Shown here: positions 57,251 through 64,000 of the stretch, one piece after another
Position numbering within the stretch: position 1 is the stretch's first letter
Layout: each line of letters opens with the position of its first letter
DNA from: Syngnathus acus
Lineage: Eukaryota; Chordata; Actinopteri; Syngnathiformes; Syngnathidae
Length of the DNA stretch: 64,000 nt
Assembly (NCBI RefSeq): GCF_901709675.1
Contig: NC_051093.1
Span: 9,372,053-9,436,052 of the forward strand
Direction of reading: 5' to 3'
Made by a program: the position numbers and the translations under genes
Notes under the pieces: model-generated
The model's database searches: none
Seen by the model: only the letters and a program-made list of their open reading frames with translations
What the model was told of the DNA's origin: nothing

Positions 57251-58720
57251 AGAGAGAGATCAAGGGTGGGCATGAGAGAGACAGATGGAGGGGAAAAGCA
57301 GGAGGTAGTGGAGCGGTAACTTGTGAGCTGATGAATATCAGGCTTGAAAAGATGGGAGAGAGAGGCAGCCCATGTTACATATTACATGTGGTAGTATACT
57401 CAACAATATAACAATAATTCAAATCAATAAAATAATCAAAGCTGTTACACTGCACTACCTCACTTTCAAGAGTGTGCGTGAAAGAATTTGATGAAGTGGG
57501 CAAGACCATGAGCGGCGCTATTCAGAACAAAATAGTCCCTCGAGAGCTTTCCCACGCGGGCTCCAGTATCTTCCCGTCCATATCTCTCATGTGGTAAATT
57601 GCCTTTGAGCCAGTGAGCGCCTCACAGCAGGTTCCGCTGCTCTAATGAGATTGTTGAAGAACTAGGAGACAGTCCCATAGAGCTTCTCTGCGTGACTGAT
57701 GTGTCCCATGTTGTTTGACCAAACAGAAGAAATTGACAGAAAGTGGTTGCGTATTAAAAAGCACCCCCTTCTCCCCGCCTTATTTATCGTTCCATCCTTT
57801 TTTTCCATTCCTGTCTACTCTGCTCCCAAATGTCTTCTCTTGTCTTTCCTCTATTCTGACCAAGCGCTCCTCCCGCCTCCACCTCCATCTCTCTCCATCA
57901 GCTTCAAAGAGCTGTCTCTGTGGCAGACCTCCAGGGCACCTGCCTCTTCAAGTGGAATCAAATCATCCATCTCCCACTGGTTCCCTATGTATGTGTGTGT
58001 GTGTATAGCCAGTACAGTGCACTATGGCCCAAGGCGGAGTTGCAACAAACAAGCCAAACATAAAAATACTGGACAAACAAGTCAATCTGGAAAGCAGGGT
58101 TATTATTTTTTTTCTTATAGAATTAAAACATGTCGCTGCTAACGTTAACAAGCAAAATCAATCTTTTGATTGGTGTGTTTTGATTAGGGTGTAATGTTGT
58201 TGTTTACAATTGTCACATTTTTTTAATGCTACTTTATATGAGGAGTTATGCAATAGTTCAATTGATTTTCTATGCATATGACAGCTAACAATTTCCCATG
58301 TACAGCTACAAGGAACTACATTCAATCAATTTGTGGCTAGTTGTAAGCTGAAAAGCCCAGGCAGACATAAAAAAACAAAAGTACTTGTGTGTGTATAGGA
58401 GAATTGTCAAGCAAAAGTAGATTTACTTAAAAGCTGGCAGAGTGTAAGACTCTCATAAGGCTTCCATCTAATTAAAGTCATTGCAGAGAAGCTGGCAAAT
58501 CACTCTAATAAAGGGAAGCGAGAGTCTTGGGAGAAGGCCAAAACTACTACTGTGCACAATGTGTGTGTGCGTGCATGTATGTGTAATGATCTATCCTTCC
58601 TTTGCGCCCAGCCTCGACTCACACATGACCCAGAAGTTGTGTTTTTTCTCTTTCTGCATGTGTAGATTCTCAGTCAGACCTTCAAAAATTCATCCATGTT
58701 GCTTTCCTCCGGTGAAAAAA

Positions 58721-58749
58721 ACTACATTAGCTCCCAGAGTGCACCGCGG
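58721..58749 (+). promoter_or_regulatory. atp5mf: atp5mf promoter: ZNF143-like bipartite site
   Basis: ACTACATTAGCTCCCAGAGT followed by GCACCGCGG resembles the long ZNF143/STAF site, with about three extra bases between its two halves. It ends 53 bases upstream of the atp5mf start codon. A second related core (CCCATCATCCTTTGC) follows at about 58759-58773. Such sites are frequent at mitochondrial housekeeping genes. Confidence 0.55.
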
Positions 58750-58802
58750 CTTATTTTCCCATCATCCTTTGCAGCTCAGCCAGCCGAACAGCACCGATCA
58801 AG

Positions 58803-59785
58803 ATGGCGGACAGACCAGGTAGCTTAGCGTGTCCTCTGCACAAATATCCACAATCGTGTCACTTTTGTGGGTTTTATTAATGAAACAATTCTGCATTTGT
58901 GCATAATTGACGTGATTTATGCGGTCAAATGACCGTAAATGAATCGGTTTTATGTGGTCGTTAAATCAGAGGCCTTTGTGAATCCTTCGAGTCACGTCAA
59001 GGACTTTGCGCGTCATTGCTAATTCTGTTTAAAAATAATGTAATATGGCAATTGATTAAAACGCTAACAGTCTGATATACGTTTTTCATATTCCGATCAT
59101 CTTGCCACTGCGTGTATTGCTATTTTGGCTAAGCTGACATTGTTTTGGGGCTGTCATTTAATCATATGTCTAAAATGTAACCTTTGCATTGTAAAATACT
59201 GTCTTCCACTCCAGCAGTAAAGCTGATTTTCTCTTAATAGTTCCCTTGGCTGAGAGGCGTCTGATGGATGTTAAACTGGGCGAGTTGGGAAGCTGGCTCG
59301 GAGGGCGAGACTTCACCCCCAATGGGATCATCTCTGCTGTCCGCAGAGGTGAGAACACCCACTTTGACCTTCGACCCTTGCTCCATTTTGATTTTTGAAC
59401 ATCTTTTTCAGGCCACGACAGATACTACAATAAGTACATTAATGTGAAGAAAGGAGGCATCGGTGGCATTGCTATGCTGCTCGTTGGCTACGTGACCATC
59501 AGCTACATTTGGGAATACGACCACATAAGTAAGAGACTCATTTCCACTTTGCGAAAAGATGAATACTGTTGAACATAAAATATGCACATTTATTATAGAC
59601 ATCACACAACAAATTCTTTGCCTGCTTGATTGAGAAAATACAGTAGTTGGCAGTGGACTTATGTTGTGATGGTGGCAACAAAACACAAAGCTATTATTTA
59701 TGCTGATTAAATGAGTTTAGAAATTGTTTCCAATTGTTTTCTGTCTTCTTTTGTAGAACATGATCGCTGGAGGAAGTACCACTAA
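58803..59785 (+). CDS. atp5mf: ATP synthase membrane subunit f, mitochondrial
   Basis: Subunit f is a small single-pass component of the membrane (Fo) sector of mitochondrial ATP synthase. Exons: 58803-58818, 59241-59348, 59412-59528, 59757-59785. The frame is continuous and gives 89 residues; human has 94. The family signature KLGELGSWL..RDFTPNGI and YYNKYINVKKG is present, followed by one hydrophobic membrane helix (IGGIAMLLVGYVTISYIW) and the typical C-terminus RWRKYH. The start in AAGATGGCGGAC fits a housekeeping gene. Its 3' end converges on cpsf4, the same neighbour as in human. Confidence 0.96.
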
Positions 59786-60428
59786 CGAGCCATCAGAGCT
59801 TCAGGGATGGACCTTCCAGCTCCTCCTACTCTTTGCTTTCTCAGCTCATTGTGTTCAATATTTGACCAATAAACAATATGAAGAGTTATTGTGGGTTTTG
59901 TCTTGATTGGGAAAAAAATGACAAAGATTGAGGATTTCCTACACATTTGAGGATGAACCATCTATTTACACACTGAGAATTTGTCCTCACACATCATATT
60001 AACATGAGCAACTTTTTACTGTATGGATTCGGTGAGGAGTGTAGCTGCAGTCTCTTGTAAATTATGATTTTTGGGATTTTACCTGTTTGTGAACTATTCT
60101 GCAAGTTTTGAATAGACAAAGGCTAACATAAGCACAAGTAATAGAAAACTAGAAATAAGACACTACGGATAAGTCCACACCGCAGGTCTTAATGCTCAAT
60201 TCAGACTTTTTGTGTGTGGAAGTGTCCACATATTGTCAGTCTGGCATCTTGATTATTTTTTCCCCCCCACACTATAAAAGACAAGAATACCAATTGAAGC
60301 AATGTGAATCTCTCTTCGTACGAGTAGATTGACCAGAAGTGGGGAAGAAAAAAGAAAAAAAAAAATCGCAGGTTGTTCCAGGCCATTCTTCAGAGTGTCA
60401 ACCTGTCAACTGTCCATCTTTCCTGTTG
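59786..60428. other. Convergent 3' region of atp5mf and cpsf4
   Basis: It contains the short atp5mf 3' UTR (to about 59890) and presumably the cpsf4 3' UTR on the other strand. No further gene is seen, and I found no convincing minus-strand AATAAA for cpsf4 here. Confidence 0.5.
59868..59873 (+). terminator. atp5mf: poly(A) signal of atp5mf
   Basis: AATAAA 83 bases after the stop codon, followed by GTTATTGTGGGTTTTGTCTT, a good GT-rich downstream element. Confidence 0.85.
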
Positions 60429-61987
60429 TCACTGCCCACTCAAGAAAGCAAGATGGCCTTTATTACACTTGTTGGCGTAATGGCCCTTTTCTCCGCACTG
60501 CACAAACGGGACGAAAGTAACAACAGCAAGAATTAGTTTTTCCGTATTTGCGTTTTTAGACAAAAATAGCTCATTTTTCTATACATGACCCCATTGAGAA
60601 ACAAAATCTTCATCACCTTGTAGCAGGTGACCTGGTCCAGTGGTCGAGGCCCTCTGTTGGAAATGAGATGATTCTGTTGAGTCACAGGATTGGAAGAGTT
60701 GTTCTGCAACCGCTGGCCCGGGCTGGCGTTGGTCAGGTGGATGACTGAGAATGACGAGCGGCCCATAGACGCCGTCTGGAGCATTCAAAGCAAGGAGAAA
60801 TGATGAAACACTTGAAGACCATCATCATTACCACATGTCTCACCTTTGTCTGATTTTGGTTTTGCAGTGGCAGTGGCGGCTGCTCAGGGGCTCCCATCGG
60901 CAATTCAAAACGAGGGCTAGCAAGAACAAAAAATATAAACAGACATTTCAGGCTTAACAGAAAGGTGCACATTTGAATTTGTTTTGTTTGTAGATGAGAC
61001 ATTTTGATATTCAATGCAAACTGTATACATACTGCATAAATTTGCATGATTTTCCTTCTGGACAGAAGCCCACCAGATAGTTGACACAAATCACCCGTCT
61101 TGTGTGTCTGTGTCTACAGTCTGGACCTGAAACGGGAACATGAAGAACCCATTTTGTGCATTGTTTTTTTTCTCTTGTGATTTGACATTTGGTATGACAA
61201 CATTTGGTATTTGCAACATACATGCCAATGAGCGGCTGCATTAAGGACCTACCGTGTTTACAAAAGCCTCGGTCATACCAGGGACAATCCTTAATCTTGG
61301 ATTCAGGATCGATGTGTAGAAATGGACATTCCTTGTTGCTACACTCACCTAAGGGAGGTGACACACATTGCACACATAAAAAACACGCTCCCTTATTATG
61401 TGTTACAATACTCAGATCCTGTGAACACACCAAACTTGGAGTAGAAATAGCATTCAGGCATCTTTGTCATGTCGTACTCGTGGAGGAACTCGCACTGGTC
61501 TCCTTTTTTGCAAAGTCCTCGAAGCCAGTGCTTGCAAACGACTGTCTTCTCTCCACTGATGTGACGGAAAGGACACATGCCACCTAGTGATGCAATGGAA
61601 ACAAAACATGATAAATGCACCATTGCATAAGCAGATCATGTATTCCATCCAACATGAATTGAAAAGAATTGAGATATGCAATATTATTGGTAATTGTTGG
61701 GTGCATGACGACGCTTTGTTTTTACCTTTCAAGCATGCAGCTCTCATGAAGAACTCACACACAGCAGACCCGGATTCTAAGGGGGCGGGGTGGGGGGCAC
61801 ATCGGTCAAAGCATCAGGTTTGAGTGGTCCTGGTAGCAGATCTGCTGCTGTCACCAAACTAGCTGTTAGCATGTGAGCACTTACTGTCCATGCCGGGGAA
61901 TGGCAGAGGCTGAGCCCCCAGCTGTTGCTCCACGGCAATCTCCAGGTCGAACTTGATGTGGTCCGCGCTAGCCAATAAATCCTGCAT
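60429..61987 (-). CDS. cpsf4: CPSF4 (CPSF30), mRNA 3'-end processing factor, complete
   Basis: CPSF4 is the zinc-finger subunit of the cleavage and polyadenylation specificity factor that, with WDR33, reads the AAUAAA signal. Exons (5' to 3'): 61987-61885, 61776-61726, 61583-61431, 61348-61253, 61126-61033, 60916-60844, 60775-60617, 60497-60429. The frame is continuous; 265 residues against 269 in human. The N-terminus (HIKFDLEIAVEQQLGAQPLP) is nearly identical to mammals. Five CCCH zinc fingers follow, the second and third with the RNA-binding core GEKTVVCKHWLRGLCKKGDQ. A C-terminal CCHC zinc knuckle (CYKCGEKGHYANKCNKGH) ends the protein and lies in a separate last exon. The long CCHC-containing isoform is therefore encoded. 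The linker before the knuckle is Gln/Asn-rich. Confidence 0.97.
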
Positions 61988-62848
61988 GGTTGAAGGCGAT
62001 GATTTCGTCGAGTCCCGCTATGAAACTAAACGCCTCGGTTAGCTTACTATTGATATTATTAGCCGGTCATTTTTTGTTCCCCCCCCCCCTCAGCCGCCAA
62101 TAAAAAGCTAGCCAGGCTAGCCCTTGAGCTCAAAACGCCAGGTACGCTCACCAAGGAAACAGTCAGACACTGCTTTATTTTGTCGAACAAAAGATCCAAA
62201 CTCGGGATTGGTTTAAAAGTTTGTTTTTGTCTCAGCCCAGTTCTCCGAGTAGCACGAGAGGCGCGCTGAAACAACCTATGACCCAACAAACGCCACTTCC
62301 GTTTCCTTCGAGTGACTTTTTTGAGTTCGTTTGCAAGCAGTGTCCAAGCCCGTTACCGCCACCTAGCGGACTGGACGAAACAGAACGGCATCTTGTCATC
62401 TTTTGATGACAATACTAGTGTAATATTTTTATCGAGGTTTTTACATATATCTATAAATATTTGGACTAGCTCATTCATGTTTCAATCTCAATTCCAGCAG
62501 GGAATTCATATTTCGAGGCCTCTTATAAATTGAACATTAAATGCAGCATCAACTGATTCAGAATAATAGTTCGCCAGATGCTAAAGACCAGATAATGTGC
62601 ATAACTCATAAGACAAGGAGAACTTTGAGGATTTTAATGAATATTGAAGCTTAAATGTATCTGAAACATTGAAATCAGCAGCGGATGATGTCACATTAAA
62701 AAACAAAAAAAAACCATTGTAAGGCTGCTTGTACTGAAATGTGTTTTGATCCAAAGACGTAAGGTGCGTATCAAAGATATCGTATGCAGGAATTCCTCCT
62801 GCAAGGTTGTGTGCATTAGTTTGCAAGTATCAGTTGAGTCATCATGAT
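61988..62848. other. cpsf4 upstream region and shmt1 3' region
   Basis: The left half should be the cpsf4 5' UTR and promoter, with an ETS-like site at 62294. The right half is presumably the shmt1 3' UTR, with an ATTAAA on the minus strand at 62632-62637 as a possible poly(A) signal. No other gene is seen. Confidence 0.5.
62294..62302 (-). promoter_or_regulatory. cpsf4: ETS/GABPA-like site upstream of cpsf4
   Basis: ACGGAAGTG on the minus strand, about 310 bases upstream of the cpsf4 start codon. It matches the ETS-factor core usual at housekeeping promoters. Confidence 0.4.
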
Positions 62849-64000
62849 TTATAACTCAGGGAGGCCGGGCATGGGAAAATGACCAGCAAAAGCTTCAACT
62901 TCTGCCTTGATCTCAGTCACACGCAGCTGGAACTTTTCTTCCTTGGCCAATGCCTGGATGAACTCCTTTAGAGTGGCCTTAGGATCCAGACTTCTCTGCA
63001 CCTCCAAGGTCAGCTCAATACCTGAGAGGTAAAACAAAGGGAAGATGTGGGCGCTCTCTACATTGGAATTCTACTCCCTCCATGATGGAGCTGCACATTC
63101 CTAACCTCTGTGAAGGAAGTCTGCCACTTTCCTGAAGTCATCTTCTACCAAGCCTCTGGAGGTCAGAGCTGGAGAGCCAAACCTCAGTCCACTGGGGCGC
63201 AAAGCACTTTTGTCTCCTGCATGAAAACATCACTCAGTATAAAAAGAAAGTTGCAACATCAGCCCTGACCTATAAAACAAATCTTACCTGGACAGGTGTT
63301 CTTATTACAAGCAATAGCGCAAGCTTCCAGAACCTTCTCAGCTCGTCCTCCATCGGTTCCTTTGTTGCGCAGGTCCAATAGGATCAGATGATTGTCGGAA
63401 CCACCTTAATATGTAAATAAAATCATGATGTTGAGAGATTTCTTGCCAACCGATGTGGCAAGTGTCAGTGGCACCTACCAGTGACAATCTTGTAGCCGTG
63501 CTTAACGAGGGCAGCGGAGAGAGCTTTGCAGTTGACAAGAACCTGCATCTGATAAGCTTTGAACTCTGGTGTCATGGCTTGTTTGAGAGCGACGGCGACA
63601 CCTGGGAACGTAAACAGAAAGACCCAGCATTGATATGAGCAAATTCTACACATCATTCATTCTTTGCCAACATGGCTCAAATTCAATTGTGACACATCTG
63701 GCATTTAGCTAGTGACGTAAATGGACCTGCGATGGCGTGGTTGTGTGGTCCACCCTGCAGCCCCGGAAAGACGGCCTGATTGATTAACGACTCAAGATTG
63801 TACAGAACCTCCTTCCCCTTGGCGTCCACGCTGCGCACACCTGAAGACAAACGGATGAAAATAAAACGACATGCTCGATAACTCAAAGATTTGATGACGG
63901 AAGAGATTTGACCTTTCCTGAAGAATATCAGTCCAGCTCTGCAGCCGCGCAGCGTCTTGTGCGTCGTCGTGGTAACCATGTCACAGCAGTCAAAGGGGGA
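62849..64000 (-). CDS. shmt1: Serine hydroxymethyltransferase, cytosolic type, 3' part only
   Basis: SHMT converts serine and tetrahydrofolate to glycine and methylene-tetrahydrofolate, using PLP. Only the C-terminal 241 codons plus stop lie in the window; the gene runs off the right edge. Exons (5' to 3'): 64000-63913 (partial), 63840-63727, 63601-63479, 63404-63288, 63216-63106, 63021-62849. The PLP-lysine motif [14 protein letters not shown] is present. [36 protein letters not shown] and the terminus PGLPEL match the cytosolic SHMT1 better than mitochondrial SHMT2, which has different residues at these places. All visible joins keep frame and there is no sign of decay. Confidence 0.95.

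Larger units (their letters stand above)
55483..58802. other. Gap between slc29a4 and atp5mf
   Basis: No coding exon is recognised in 3.3 kb. The left end should carry the slc29a4 5' UTR and promoter (CG-rich with a GGC repeat near 55550). Further right are a purine tract (56701-56745), a strong inverted repeat (56881-56930), a GATA repeat (57233-57250) and, at the right end, the atp5mf promoter. The remaining sequence is unique and AT-rich. Confidence 0.55.

Overview
This is a nuclear window from a bony fish, almost certainly a teleost. The genes have many small exons with GT-AG borders, phase-matched coding blocks and vertebrate-type proteins. Introns are short, CA/GT and other microsatellites are dense, and the few transposon remnants are of fish types (L2-like LINE, hAT-like, Tc1/mariner-like, a short MITE). 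I saw no prokaryotic, phage or CRISPR features. I identified the genes by comparing conceptual translations with remembered vertebrate families, and I checked exon joins for reading-frame continuity by hand.

Layout, left to right: fscn1 (+, 2.2-9.6 kb, five coding exons); a gene-poor gap; rnf216 (-, 14.5-23.3 kb, RBR ubiquitin ligase); smurf1 (-, 26.1-34.1 kb, C2-WW-WW-HECT ubiquitin ligase); wipi2 (-, 36.2-39.3 kb, autophagy PROPPIN); mmd2-like PAQR gene (+, 40.5-44.5 kb); ap5z1 (-, 45.2-50.1 kb, AP-5 zeta subunit); slc29a4 (-, 52.0-55.5 kb, PMAT/ENT4); a 3.3 kb gap rich in simple repeats; atp5mf (+, 58.8-59.8 kb, ATP synthase subunit f); cpsf4 (-, 60.4-62.0 kb); and the 3' part of shmt1 (-, 62.8 kb to the right edge). 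All genes except shmt1 look complete in coding sequence. The genes are unrelated in function apart from two ubiquitin ligases side by side and two endolysosomal/autophagy genes (wipi2, ap5z1) flanking mmd2.

Gene order mixes two blocks that are separate on human chromosome 7: the 7p22 group (FSCN1, RNF216, WIPI2, MMD2, AP5Z1, SLC29A4) and the 7q22 group (SMURF1, ATP5MF, CPSF4). SHMT1 lies on human chromosome 17.

The most unusual structure is inside rnf216. A segment of about 1.2 kb, made of the tail of one exon, a whole intron and most of a large exon, is tandemly duplicated. The joint lies inside coding sequence and creates a new in-frame chimeric exon, giving a predicted protein of 1,412 residues, well above the roughly 870-920 of mammalian RNF216. 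Other points of note are two probable GC-AG introns, a perfect CLEAR-type palindrome upstream of ap5z1, overlapping convergent 3' ends of mmd2 and ap5z1, and a near-perfect 22-bp inverted repeat in the gap before atp5mf. I found no wholly new biological system; the rnf216 rearrangement is the best candidate for something undescribed.
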